DNA of 64,000 nt from Thiohalocapsa halophila (GCF_016583825.1 NZ_NRRV01000014.1:31168-95167); one strand, 5' to 3'. Positions 27,551 to 37,120 are shown, numbered from the stretch's first letter. The notes: generated by a model from the letters alone, not told the origin. Translations and numbers: made by a program.

Positions 27551-28070
27551 TTCCGCGGAACCACCGAACGGGAGGCAAGGGGAGAAAAAGAAAAAAGGGG
27601 CCAGGATCAATTGTCGGCGGCTACGTCTCCTTTGGGTCGTAAGCAGCTCTCGGCCTTCAAGTGCACGATCGTCTGCAACCAAGTGCATACAAGACATTCA
27701 GCCCACCGCGGACGGGGGAAGTGCAGTTTTGTCACCAGTTCGGCCTGGAGAAAAACCGAGTCCGCTCATCCCGCGAGCGGCTTTGGAACTGCGATGCGAT
27801 ACACTCCGTGACAGGGCAAAAGCAGCGTTTGGCCTTTCCCAACACAACGAAACTGCGATAGAACGTTGCGCAGCGGGCCGAAAGTACATCTCGCCAAGTT
27901 CCATGCACGAGGTCCATCGTCGTTGCTGATGGGGCTTAGAGCGTGGTGCTTGGCCGAAAGGCTTGGAGCATAGTCCGTGGGTGGCTCAATGCGATACACC
28001 AAGGCGCTGCTGGCCCACGCCAGAGCCAGCAGCTTGATCCATCATTACTGCTTATCGAAGCCGTCGCCCA
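27551..28070. other. Non-coding stretch with AAAAGGGGCCAGGATC motif
   Basis: About 520 bases. AAAAGGGGCCAGGATC at 27593-27608 repeats the motif at 26351 in the same orientation, so the two copies bracket the PEP-CTERM-like gene. No gene is seen. Confidence 0.5.
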
Positions 28071-28898
28071 TCACGCAGGCTCTTGGGCTTGAGCAGGCTT
28101 TGGTGGGAACATCGTTACGGTGTGCTTCGCACTTGGTGCTTTGCTTGCGCGCGACGAGGCATCCGTCGGATTCACCTCTTCGCCCAGAGCAGGCTGCATG
28201 AGCTGCTCACACGGATGTAGCTTCCAGTCCGGTCTCCACAACAGGTCCAGTATCAACTCGTTGTTGAGATCGGCAGCAAAAGCATGCCCACGGCCGCGGA
28301 TGGCAATCCAGTCTCCTTCGGGCTTCCATAGCTCACCCAGCGAAGCAGCGGCGTCCGCGAACCAGAAACAGGCGTGCATTGGTGTCCACCAATCGGGGCC
28401 TTCGTCTGGGTGTGGTGCGAACTTCCGATACGCTTCGCTGCTCATCGTTTCCAGGAGCTTCACCAAAGCGGGATCTGCCCCTCGCTCAGCGGCAGCTTGC
28501 GCCACCTGATATCCGTCGTAGGCCAGGATAGCTTCGGGATCGCCACCCTCCAAGGCTGCCTCGACTCGCTGATCTACCTCCATGACCCATCCGTCGCTGA
28601 GCGTGAATTTCCAGGGTGCAGGATGGTGCCCATTCAGGGCGAGATCCAATCGCCACGGATCAGCAGGTATCCATTCCCAACTCGGGATGTTCATCAGGTT
28701 GTGATCTGAGATGAAACTGCGTATGGCTTTCTCCATCTCGGCAACCATTACTGGATGCTCCATCAGGGGGCGTAGCTCGGTCCACACTGCTTGCAGATCA
28801 ACGATAGCGAACTTGGGAAGGTTCGGCTCGTCAATTGGCTCCCCGCAACTGTGGCAGAATGCAAAGATATTACGACCATCAATCATTACAGTATTCAT
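28071..28898 (-). CDS. Hypothetical protein with N-terminal zinc-finger-like CxxC
   Basis: 275 residues, no family recognised. The N-terminus has FCHSCGEPIDEPN, a possible half zinc finger. The middle is Trp-rich and acidic (WEWIPADPWRLDLAL, PDWWTPMHACFWFADAA), and the C-terminal 50 residues are low-complexity (Ser, Ala, Lys, Pro). It is minus-strand, downstream of the primase. Upstream of the start the DNA is A+T-rich. Confidence 0.6.
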   Translation of the reverse strand: MNTVMIDGRNIFAFCHSCGEPIDEPNLPKFAIVDLQAVWTELRPLMEHPVMVAEMEKAIRSFISDHNLMNIPSWEWIPADPWRLDLALNGHHPAPWKFTLSDGWVMEVDQRVEAALEGGDPEAILAYDGYQVAQAAAERGADPALVKLLETMSSEAYRKFAPHPDEGPDWWTPMHACFWFADAAASLGELWKPEGDWIAIRGRGHAFAADLNNELILDLLWRPDWKLHPCEQLMQPALGEEVNPTDASSRASKAPSAKHTVTMFPPKPAQAQEPA

Positions 28899-29228
28899 AT
28901 TTATACTCCGTAAGGATTACATTAAATAAAATGCCTAGGCTTTGTTGACCTAAGGCGTCGCTCTAGGCGCTATGGTCAAAGTGCTATGACCGAGGAAACA
29001 AAGTCGGGATGCGGCAATCTCCCCATCGTATCCATAGCGGGGTGGGTTTGGGTGGGTTTCAGAACCCACTTGCCTACCCGGTTTACCCAAATACGATATT
29101 TTGGAAAATACTTAGAAAATTTCTGATATTCGTAACCTCCCTTAGTAAAGTGGGTTCTAGAATCCACCCTAACCCACCTCCGACGCTTTTTTTCTTGCAC
29201 CCGTGGTGGGCTTGCTCCCAACCGATCC
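28899..29228. other. Spacer with second GTGGGTTT-AGAACCCAC palindrome pair
   Basis: Palindromes at 29051-29069 (GGTGGGTTTCAGAACCCAC) and 29150-29167 (GTGGGTTCTAGAATCCAC), about 98 bases apart, with an extra GGTGGGTTT half-site before the first. The layout copies that at 23102-23229 while the sequence between the palindromes differs and is A+T-rich here. It adjoins the primase-helicase gene. Confidence 0.7.
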
Positions 29229-32210
29229 TTAGCGGTTGGCAGCTTGGGTGAACGGTTGGAGCGGCGCAGCAGTCGCTGGCGACGTCCCCTGCGGGGTATT
29301 CCATCGCTGCATGGGCTTCCTAGTCGGCGCATTGGCATCTTCGTCGAATTGCGATTTGACGACGGTACTCGGATCAACTGCTTCTTCCGAAACCTTCTGG
29401 ATCACGAAGGTTGTGCTGCCGTTTCGGATCTTCGACTCGAGTCTGTAGCCCATCGCGCTCCGATCCCTGAGCTTGATCACCTGGTGCCCAATACTCCGCA
29501 CATTACCCCATCCTTTTACCGGTGGCGCTGCGACAAAGAAGTTGTGGTAGGCTTCTTGCCTCCGTTTTTCCGTCCAACAGAGTTCGTCGATCTTGAGAAG
29601 ATCGGCACTCCGGAACTCTTGCCCTATTCCGAACAGATAGACCAAACCGAGCATCCACGCATTTCGCGCGGCGGTATCCGGAGACTGCTCAACGACTTCA
29701 TCGAATTTGGCGATCGGGTCCGACACGCCTGCGTTTAGAAGCGGCCAACGCACGGCTCGGTCCCAGGCGTGATATCGCGAATCGACGACTGACCGGATAG
29801 GACGTTCGTTGCACTGGAGAACCGCGAGGGCGGCTCGCATCCAGCGAACCCGGTTCTCAAGGACGTAGCCACCGACGTCGGGGTTGTCGAAAGTGCGCTG
29901 GTCGGGTCGCTCCATTTCTGATTGCAGCCTCACTTCGAGCATCCGTGTGGCCAAGTCGGCGTCCGTGCTGATGTTGTTCCCTGTCACCACAAAAGTGGTG
30001 TTTGTCGGCAGGTCGACTGTCTTTGACATACCGAGGATGCGCCCATTGTAGCTTTCCGATGTCAACGCCCTGGCAAGAACTGGGCTCTTCAGCGTAAAGG
30101 CATCCGGGACGTTGTCGAAGCAGATCATCGGCACCGACTGGAGCAGCATTGCAATCAGGGCCTTCTCCTGTTCGCCTCCGTCATCGGACAGGTTCGTCAC
30201 GGATAAATCGCGTCCCGTGAGCAGCAGATGCACCATCCGAACGAGCGTCGTCTTACCTGTGCCTTGGGTCGAGGCGTTGATAAGAAAGGCTGGCGCCATC
30301 GCGAGTGTTTTTCGTTGGATCGCGGTGAGCACGAACGCGAGCGCCGCAGCCTGATCCAACTCCGACGCAAAGGGAAACTCTCCAAGCATCTCCTCGGCAA
30401 GGATGGCGACACCGTCCTCGGCTTTCATGTCGGCAGGACCAGCGAAGCGCGTTCCACCAAACGCGAGATACAGACCGTTCGTCTGTTGCAACCCCTCTTC
30501 TATCAAGACTTCCCCGCCGGGCGATATCAGTGGGTGCGTCACAAGCCCCGTAGAGACAGGCAGCCGCGACTCCGGATTGCTCAGCAGCAAGCCTGGCAGG
30601 TCCTTTGGGACTGGGACCAGCTGCTGGCCTTTACCAGTTTCTTCACAGAAGGCCACACTCTGCTCAATCCGCAAGCGTAAAGACGCTTGAGTGTATGACT
30701 CAAAGACCGGTACCTCCACTGAGTCGTCGGTGCTGCCATCCCAAGCATGCATGCAGGTAGGCGGCGTGGCCTTGATCAAAGTGTGCACGCCGCTGTAGAG
30801 CAAAACCTCCCACTGCCCTGGGTAAGTCATCAAGGCATCTTCTGTAAGGCGTACCATCTTGTTGAGCTGCGTCGGGTCCCAAGGCACAAGCGCCCGATCG
30901 CCAATGGCCTCTGCGACGTCTGTCGCTCGTTGCACCGCACGAGACTGGGCGACATAAGCCTCGTAATCTGCCTTCAGCGCACGCTTGCCCCTAAAGCCAT
31001 CGCGTTCTGACAGGCGATCGAGCACCGCATCAATAGTCTGCTCATTCGGATGCGCCGAATACAGGACCGGCTCCCAAAGATCATCCTGGGCAATTGCATC
31101 GCAGCACGCGGCCACGATCTCGCCTGACGAGAAGACACCGACGCGCCGCCAATTGCGTTGCAGGTCGCGCTCCCTGTTGTCCATGCCTTTGCCATGCTTG
31201 AACACATGGCATACCACGTGCGCAGCTTCTCGGTAAGACAACCCGTTCGCCTTCAGCAAAGAGGTCAGCGAGAAATCGAGACCAGAGCGGCTCGTATCCT
31301 TGAGCCCTTCTGTCTCCCCCTGCCAACGCCTCCGCAGATTCGGCGATCTCTCCAAGAGTTCTTCGAGCCTTGCGTTGACTGCGGTGATCTCTTCCTCAGA
31401 GAGCGCCCTTGTGTCTTCGTCGAAGTCCTGTTCAAGAACAGGCTTGCCTAAGGCGCGCGGAGCCGGCTCGGTCTGAACCTGTGGTAGTACTCGGACGAGC
31501 GCTTCCGCTTCAATCCCCCCTTCGTGGGCATCAAGTAAGTGCGCGAAGCCAGGTCGATCCGGGTACCCCTTGTCGCGCTTGCTTTGCTTCGGGTAATTCA
31601 GCGTGCCGGGCAGCCGCAACAGCCGGTCGATATTGCCAGTTCCGGTGTCTCCACCAAAGCGCGCGATCAGACGCTTGTTGAGATCCTCTGCCGCCACGGC
31701 ATCAGCCCCCTCGATCCGCCACAAGGCTTGCAGGCCGTTGCCCGAGTCAATGATCAGACTCGGCGGCAGGTCAAACGCACGCAGTGTAGGAAGCGTCTCA
31801 TCGATTAGGCGCTTCCGTCCCGTCTCGTATCCGTCTTCCATGCTTGGGTCGATATCGACGTGGACATACTCGGAACCAGCGATATCAGCCTTGGACGGCT
31901 TCTTGGAAACAAGCGTCCCCACCGGGTTTACCGTGAAGTGCAGGTTCTTGCCGTCCGCGTTCTTTCGCGCTGCCCAATCGGCAGCTAGCTCAAGATCACC
32001 GGGCAGATCGAATGTGCGCCCGCTGGTCGATCCGTCCGGAATGATTGCGACCAAGTTCTGCTTGCCATGCGGGCGAATTTTAGAGAGAGCATCCTTGATG
32101 GCCTCGCGATTTGGTGTTAACTCCTCCGCTGTTGGTTCGAAGTCGCTGGCAACTAGGGAATTATGATCGAAGTTCTGAGTGCTAAGCTGAGTGCCCTGAG
32201 GGGCACTCAT
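29229..32210 (-). CDS. Primase-helicase replication protein
   Basis: 993 residues. The N-terminal third resembles a RepB-like/archaeo-eukaryotic primase: the catalytic stretch EYVHVDIDPSMEDGYETG near residue 115, then SLIIDSGNGLQALWRI and NIDRLLRLPGTLNYPKQSK. The C-terminal part is a helicase-like ATPase with Walker A NASTQGTGKTTLVRM near residue 645 and Walker B MICFDNVP near 694, plus TGNNISTDADLATRMLEVRL (sensor and arginine region). It should start replication of the island after excision, as in phage satellites and some integrative elements. The start follows an A+T-rich stretch (ATAAATATGATTAATG region). Confidence 0.82.
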   Translation of the reverse strand: MSAPQGTQLSTQNFDHNSLVASDFEPTAEELTPNREAIKDALSKIRPHGKQNLVAIIPDGSTSGRTFDLPGDLELAADWAARKNADGKNLHFTVNPVGTLVSKKPSKADIAGSEYVHVDIDPSMEDGYETGRKRLIDETLPTLRAFDLPPSLIIDSGNGLQALWRIEGADAVAAEDLNKRLIARFGGDTGTGNIDRLLRLPGTLNYPKQSKRDKGYPDRPGFAHLLDAHEGGIEAEALVRVLPQVQTEPAPRALGKPVLEQDFDEDTRALSEEEITAVNARLEELLERSPNLRRRWQGETEGLKDTSRSGLDFSLTSLLKANGLSYREAAHVVCHVFKHGKGMDNRERDLQRNWRRVGVFSSGEIVAACCDAIAQDDLWEPVLYSAHPNEQTIDAVLDRLSERDGFRGKRALKADYEAYVAQSRAVQRATDVAEAIGDRALVPWDPTQLNKMVRLTEDALMTYPGQWEVLLYSGVHTLIKATPPTCMHAWDGSTDDSVEVPVFESYTQASLRLRIEQSVAFCEETGKGQQLVPVPKDLPGLLLSNPESRLPVSTGLVTHPLISPGGEVLIEEGLQQTNGLYLAFGGTRFAGPADMKAEDGVAILAEEMLGEFPFASELDQAAALAFVLTAIQRKTLAMAPAFLINASTQGTGKTTLVRMVHLLLTGRDLSVTNLSDDGGEQEKALIAMLLQSVPMICFDNVPDAFTLKSPVLARALTSESYNGRILGMSKTVDLPTNTTFVVTGNNISTDADLATRMLEVRLQSEMERPDQRTFDNPDVGGYVLENRVRWMRAALAVLQCNERPIRSVVDSRYHAWDRAVRWPLLNAGVSDPIAKFDEVVEQSPDTAARNAWMLGLVYLFGIGQEFRSADLLKIDELCWTEKRRQEAYHNFFVAAPPVKGWGNVRSIGHQVIKLRDRSAMGYRLESKIRNGSTTFVIQKVSEEAVDPSTVVKSQFDEDANAPTRKPMQRWNTPQGTSPATAAPLQPFTQAANR

Positions 32211-32266
32211 TGCGCACCTCGTGTGGTATAATTTACATTAATCATATTTATGCTCCTGCCGCCATG

Positions 32267-32632
32267 TTAGGCGGCTTTCTTTTTGCTCGGCTTTTGATTT
32301 TCGATTACTACTATGCTGTAGGCTCGCCTAACGTTCTCTACCGCGATCTTGTTTCGAAGATCCGTTCCTTCCTTGAGAGTATCCAATCCTTTAAGCTGAA
32401 TTTCATACCAAAGTATGGGCTTTGACTTAGTTCGCAAAGCAACGTGGCGACAGGGGTCTAATTCCCAGAAGTAGCCAACCAAAAGTGGGCACCAGTCGTC
32501 TTCTGAATCTGGTCGCTGCCCTGTCCAATCTAATTCACGCCTATTCCACTCGTCGACAATGTCATTGTACTGATTCAATACATCCTCAAGCTCCTTTCCT
32601 TCGAGCGGCGTCTTGATCACTTTGCGTCTCAT
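32267..32632 (-). CDS. Hypothetical protein downstream of AlpA-like regulator
   Basis: 121 residues from the ATG at 32632, preceded by GGAGGTGA five bases upstream; its start overlaps the stop of the AlpA-like gene (ATGA), so the two are coupled. The translation begins MRRKVIKTPLEGKELEDVL and contains a Trp- and acid-rich middle (WCPLLVGYFWELDP) and a basic end (KPSKKKAA). No family is recognised. Composition is A+T-rich relative to the chromosome. Confidence 0.65.
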   Translation of the reverse strand: MRRKVIKTPLEGKELEDVLNQYNDIVDEWNRRELDWTGQRPDSEDDWCPLLVGYFWELDPCRHVALRTKSKPILWYEIQLKGLDTLKEGTDLRNKIAVENVRRAYSIVVIENQKPSKKKAA

Positions 32633-32832
32633 GCCGTCACCTCCTGCACACTCTCTCGCTGTTGCGCGAGCCATACAGCCTCGTCTTCTGCCAGGATTCT
32701 TGTCATGCTGCCGACTTTAATGGCCGGAGGCATCTTCCCAAGCTTGGCATTCCGATAGTACGTAGCTCTGTGGATGTTATATCGATGACAGAAATCGGCA
32801 ACGGTTGACGCGTGTTTCTCATTAGTTGTCAT
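32629..32832 (-). CDS. AlpA-like helix-turn-helix regulator / excisionase
   Basis: 67 residues from the ATG at 32832. It has the MerR/AlpA-type DNA-binding layout: FCHRYNIHRATYYRNAKLG, KMPPAIKVGSMTRILAEDEAVWLAQQ. The recognition helix (RATYYRNAKLG) and the WLAQQR end are typical of small prophage and island regulators that switch on excision. Its place next to the replication gene and near the right end fits that role. The open frame extends upstream, but GAGG only precedes this ATG. Confidence 0.8.
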   Translation of the reverse strand: MTTNEKHASTVADFCHRYNIHRATYYRNAKLGKMPPAIKVGSMTRILAEDEAVWLAQQRESVQEVTA

Positions 32833-34054
32833 AAGTACGTATCCTCTTTGACTCTTGGATTGTTGATGTTCCTTGGCTCGCCAACAGGCGCTGTCGCTTC
32901 TCTTGGTAGCTGCCATTCCGCTTGGCGTCCGTCGTTTACATTGCATTCAGGTCCTTTTCTGAACTATCATTCTGTGCGCACTGGAGTGCGTCGCAGGTAA
33001 AATCAAGTGCGTAATTATACCACAAACCAGTCTCGATGTGATTCGAGGCCGACTTACTGGTCGCATTGACCTCAATACGCGAAGAGCTGGTCAGCCAAAG
33101 AGCCAAGCCGGGTAGTTATTCATGTTGCGTCCCGCGCCTTCTCAATGAACGCGCCAGTTGTAGTCGGCGTCAATCGATCCGACTCCACGAGAGCGTACTA
33201 GCGGTGATGGTGTCTATCTTATGTCGTGTAATCCCCGGGGGGGGCGATCGGCTAATGGTAGCTTCAGCTCAGCTCCGAAGTGGTGTGCGTCGCGAATTGC
33301 AGGACGGCTGGCGCGTTGGCTCAATCAAATTCCGGCGTTGGTGAACATCGTGCGCGTGCTCGCGTCTCCATACCGGTTGGCTAGGCAGTGCTGGAAACCT
33401 CATGCAGCGGCGACAGCCGCTGCTGATGATGCCGATGAGGAAGCGGATCGGACCTGGCCTGGTCCTGACTTCTCCCTTCCACGTAACTTGCCTTGCATTT
33501 TCGGCGCATTTGTGATAGGTTTAGAGCGGTTTAGCGAGTGATTAACACAGGTTAGGTCGATTTCGACAAGCATTCCCTAGTAACGGCTGACGCCGTTGTA
33601 CGAACAGATTCGAATGTCAACTCACGAGCGGCGACAGCCGCTTCTAGGGGGGGCATTGATTCCCAGGATAGGGTCATCCCTTTTCACTATGCGTCCCCGC
33701 AGTTAGGTGAGAGACGAGGCAGTTTGAGAGTCGAAATATTTTGTGGTGTTTGCCTGCACGGTTAGCAAGGATGGGTTGAACCACTCATAAGGTAGGAGCC
33801 TATAAATGCAGAGCGAACGTATGGCGGGGTCGCGGTTCGCTCCGTGGTTTGCGCGTAGCTCGCAAGAACATGCCGCTATTCGTTGGGGGGAACCAAGGCT
33901 CGCGCCAGTTGATTCGTCGGCGCTGAGGTCGACAGCGAGCGCCGACCACCGAGCATCGAAGTGCAGGCGGTGGGGGAGGGGCGCCCTGCCTTGTATCAGG
34001 GATATTCGACGGCTGGACGATCCGCTCGTATGTGCTAGAACAAGCAGCCTCGGG
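32833..34054. other. About 1.2 kb without a recognisable gene
   Basis: Open frames here are short and random in composition. The palindrome AGCGGC-GACA-GCCGCT occurs twice (about 33408 and 33625). The region may hold the island's right-end regulatory sites or decayed genes. Confidence 0.5.
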
Positions 34055-34631
34055 CTAGTCACTGACGAAGCCACGCAAACGCGCTGCCCATGCCTCCAAC
34101 GCCTGTCGTTTCTCGTCTAGATGGGCGTGTCGGTTGTAGCGCGCTGTCACGGTACGGTTCACGTGGTTCAGGATGCGTCCGACCATTTCGTCCGGGTAGC
34201 CCAGCGCGCTGATGTTGGTAGCGGCAGTGCGCCTCAGGTCGTGGCTACTGAAGTGCTCCTTCTCGGCAGCTTGGATCGCGCGCGTCAGCGCGGTGGTCAC
34301 GCTGTCGCCGCGAATCGGTTTGTACGTCAGTGCCTCCTCCCCATCGCCGCCTGATCCGCCCGCACTGTCGTTATCCTGTTTTGGCCGGCGAGGTGTGGAT
34401 CGGCGGTGAGAGCTGGAGGTTGCTCCAGAAGACCTTGATCTCAGCGTCGGTGAGCACGCGATCAGCAGCCCACTCTCTGGATGGTGCTCGGATGCCGGCG
34501 CAGGGTGACTACAGCAGGTCAGCCCAAACGGATCAGATCGGCCACTGAGATGCCGAAGGTAGCGTCGTCGTGTGGGTAACGAAGACGGGTGGATTGACTG
34601 GCACACCGTTGGCACACTGCTGGCACAGTGG
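34055..34631 (-). pseudogene. Decayed tyrosine integrase
   Basis: The C-terminal part reads as a good integrase: HDLRRTAATNISALGYPDEM, then ILNHVNRTVTARYNRHAHLDEK with the catalytic His and Tyr. Upstream coding is broken across frames; one frame near 34400-34460 gives VLTDAEIKVFWSNLQLSPP, a typical integrase segment before the catalytic Arg, ending in a stop. The protein is therefore truncated and frame-shifted. Confidence 0.85.
34599..34631 (+). repeat. Three TGGCACA direct repeats
   Basis: TGGCACACCGT, TGGCACACTGC and TGGCACAGTGG in tandem; the last two match the pair at 8136-8158 with one change. They lie at the 5' end of the decayed integrase and 119 bases before the right tRNA-Val. Confidence 0.6.
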
Positions 34632-34749
34632 CGGCCATCAGGAGGCAGGAAGCGACCGTTGGGTTAAGATATACTTGTACCCACAGCGTCACGTAAGGCG
34701 TTGATTCGCGGAGATTGCTCAGGGAGACCGAGCTATATTTTCCGGCTTC

Positions 34750-34824
34750 GGGCGCGTAGCTCAGTGGGAGAGCACTGTCTTCACACGGCAGGGGTCGCTG
34801 GTTCGAAACCAGCCGCGCCCACCA
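34750..34824 (+). tRNA. tRNA-Val(CAC), right copy, island boundary
   Basis: Identical over all 75 nt, including CCA, to the copy at 8014-8088. About 23 bases upstream are also similar (ACCGAGCTATATTTTCCGGC here, ACCGGGCTATATTTCCTGGC there), with a few substitutions, so the promoter-proximal part is duplicated too. Confidence 0.95.
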
Positions 34825-34840
34825 AGATTCCCTCTTTAGA

Positions 34841-35440
34841 TCAGCCGACTAGCTTCGGCTTTTCGATGCCTGCCCCGCCCTCCTCGGGGCCAGTGTGCGA
34901 ATGAGTGTGCGAATGCGCTGTTGCTCGCTGCGACTTCGGGCAGTCGAGGATGGCCGCGGCCGAGGCCAGATCGTCGGGTCGCAGGTGCGCGTAGACGCTG
35001 GCAGTGATCGCGACACTGCCGTGTCTGAGCAACTCGGACACGCGCTCGATTCCAACGCCTGATTGCACCAGCCAGCTTCCGAACGTGCGCCGCAGGTCGT
35101 GCGGGTGTAGGTCGGTCAGTCCGGCATCGGCCACGCAGGCCGCGAATCCTTTCTTGATGCTCTCGATCCTGCTGCTACCGCAGCGGTGGAACACCCTCAG
35201 ATGCTCGCGGTTGAGCGGCCACGCCAGAGTCCGCCGGCGGCCTTCCATCGCGTGGCGACGTATTCGTCGAGCTCCGCATCGTTCAGCGGCTCCCGCGGGC
35301 GCAGGATCTTCAGGAACGCGCTGACGGTCTTCTTAATGCCATTTTCGTCGCGGCGCTCGACATTCGGGCTGAGCCGGATGCGCTTGCTGCCCTTTTCGTA
35401 GCGATTGGCCGGCGGTGGTCTCGGACCAGGGGACAAGGTG
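34841..35440 (-). pseudogene. Second tyrosine integrase relic, outside the island
   Basis: The C-terminal part is intact: DLHPHDLRRTFGSWLVQSGV and LLRHGSVAITASVYAHLRPDD hold the catalytic HxxR, His and Tyr. Upstream, another frame at 35197-35436 gives KKTVSAFLKILRPREPLNDAE-type integrase sequence, and the region with the first catalytic Arg is missing. It faces the tRNA from the other side, a remnant of an older element at the same tRNA. Confidence 0.8.
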
Positions 35441-35602
35441 AGGCGACGCCGGAAACCCTCGACGTCAGCGTGGATGTCGCCCCTCGCGTCGGATGTAGCT
35501 TGGCGCTGTACAGCAGCTTCGCCAGCACCACTTCACTGGCCCCGGGTCGTCCGGGTCATCGACGAAGAAGCGCGTGAGCACATTGGTGTCGAGCGACTTC
35601 AC
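35441..35602 (-). pseudogene. PIN-domain (VapC-like) toxin relic
   Basis: From a GTG at 35602 the translation is VKSLDTNVLTRFFVDDPDDP, the typical start of a PIN-domain RNase with its first acidic residue. The frame then shifts (VLAKLLYSAKL appears in another frame) and the remaining acidic residues are absent. Confidence 0.65.
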
Positions 35603-36115
35603 TCGCAATCAACCCGCTCCTGCGTCAGCAAGGATGCGGGATCGAAGACCGCAGCCTCCATGACGCCGTTGCAGAGGTCCGCCAGGACTTAGGGCTCGGC
35701 GATGCCGAGTACGATCTCATCGCGCCAGCGGCGTTCGGCAAGTCGGCGCTCCTGCTCGGCCCCGCCTCGGAGCCGGGCTCGACGTCGTCCTGCTGCACGG
35801 GGGCTCGGCTGACGGGCCGTGGCTCCGGCGCGGCGATGCCGGCTCGGTGATCGTGGAGCGGGTCATGGGGGTTGTGCCGGCCTGGGGTCTACTTTCGCAC
35901 CTTGGGGGCAGATAAGCGCGCATCGCCGAGGTGCACACCAGGCGGGATACAGCGGGAAACGGGGTCATGCCGAGCGCCGATTCGCGCCATGGCCCCCTTG
36001 ACGCGCAGGCCAGCTGTGCGGCAAGGCCGCGGACAGCGCGGGCGCACCAGCTCCCCGTTCGGTCGCGTCCTCTGGTAGCGTCTACGACGGTACAGCGACG
36101 ACTGGAGGGCAACAC
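35603..36115. other. Intergenic stretch without a recognisable gene
   Basis: About 510 bases between the toxin relic and the aldo/keto reductase. Composition is chromosomal (high GC). No frame gives a protein I recognise. Confidence 0.5.
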
Positions 36116-37120
36116 ATGAACGATGACACGAGCAAGGCCGGCGGGGATCTGCGTGCGGTGACCCTGCACAACGGCGTGACCATGCCGACCCTGGCCTTCG
36201 GCTGTGCCTTCGGGGACTGGGTCGGGCGCACGGACTTCCAGGGCTTTCTGCCGGAGCAGGCCTGGCGTGCGGTGTCGCTGGCGCTGGACAGCGGCTACCG
36301 GGCCTTCGACGGCGCCCGTGTCTACGGCACCGAGCGCATCGTCGGCACGCTGCTGGGTCAGCGCTTCGCGAGCGGGGCGCTGACGCGCGAAGATCTGTTC
36401 ATCACCACCAAGCTGGCGCACCCTGCGGCACCGCCGCACATCAACATCTCCCACAAGCGCACCTGGGACCCGGACAAGGTGGACGACATCGCCCAGCGCG
36501 TGCGCGACGACATGGTGGACACCCTGGACGACCTGGGTCTGGGCTATGTCGATCTGCTGCTGATGCACTGGCCCGGCGGCTTCGGCCAGCACACCAGTCC
36601 GGACCCGGACTTCCCGCGCCAGGCGCGGGCGACCATCTGGCGCACCTTCTGCGAGCTGGCGGACAAGGGCGCGGCACGGGCCATCGGGGTGTCGAACTTC
36701 ACCGTCCACCACCTGCGACAGCTCTTGGAGGACATCCCGGAGCCCGAGCGCCGTCCCACCGTCAATCAGGTGGAAATCCACCCCTATTGCCGTAATCCCG
36801 AGCTGGAGGACTTCTGCCGGACGCAGGGCATCGTGGTCACCGCCTATGCGCCCTTCGCCAGCGGCGCCCTCGGCATGTTGCAAGACCCAACACTGACGGC
36901 CATCGCCGAACGCCATGGCAAGACCGTGGGCCAGATCGTGCTGCGCTGGCATGTGCAAAGCGGGCGCACCGCGCTGCCGAAGACCTCCAAGGCCGAGCGC
37001 ATGGCGGAGAACCAAGCCATCGACGACTTCGCGCTCAGCGACGACGAGATGCAGGCTATCGACGCCCTCGGTACCGGCGAGGCGCGGCGGACATGCCCGG
37101 ATCCGTCCTTCGTTGCCTGA
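36116..37120 (+). CDS. Aldo/keto reductase
   Basis: 334 residues. Residues follow the family order: LHNGVTMPTLAFGCA, the Asp and Tyr of GYRAFDGARVYGTE, the Lys of FITTKLAHP and the His of LLMHWPGG, which together form the catalytic tetrad; then AIGVSNFTVHHLRQLL, VNQVEIHPYCR and the NADPH-site segment ALPKTSKAERMAEN. It would reduce carbonyl compounds with NADPH; the substrate is unknown. It marks the return to intact chromosome right of the integrase relic. Confidence 0.88.
   Translation: MNDDTSKAGGDLRAVTLHNGVTMPTLAFGCAFGDWVGRTDFQGFLPEQAWRAVSLALDSGYRAFDGARVYGTERIVGTLLGQRFASGALTREDLFITTKLAHPAAPPHINISHKRTWDPDKVDDIAQRVRDDMVDTLDDLGLGYVDLLLMHWPGGFGQHTSPDPDFPRQARATIWRTFCELADKGAARAIGVSNFTVHHLRQLLEDIPEPERRPTVNQVEIHPYCRNPELEDFCRTQGIVVTAYAPFASGALGMLQDPTLTAIAERHGKTVGQIVLRWHVQSGRTALPKTSKAERMAENQAIDDFALSDDEMQAIDALGTGEARRTCPDPSFVA

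Larger units (their letters stand above)
8089..34824. mobile_element. Genomic island integrated at tRNA-Val, about 26.7 kb
   Basis: The island lies between two identical tRNA-Val(CAC) genes in direct orientation, 26,736 bp apart. It has an integrase directly beside the left tRNA, an AlpA-like regulator, its own primase-helicase and recombination genes, a restriction-modification pair, and stretches richer in A+T than the chromosome. These are the usual marks of an element integrated by a tyrosine recombinase into a tRNA gene. No conjugation or phage structural genes are visible, so it would be a mobilisable or satellite-like island, or a decayed integrative element. Confidence 0.85.

Noticed and set aside
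28071..29228. Origin of replication at 29.0 kb as a firm feature
   Set aside because: The palindrome pair and A+T-rich spacer suggest it, but the same palindrome pair also occurs at 23.1 kb without a replication gene, so I left it as a finding only.
35660..35950. Possible protein in the plus-strand stretch before the aldo/keto reductase
   Set aside because: Short frames read like protein in places (VVLLHGGSADGPWLRRGDAG) but no frame is long or matches a family I can name.
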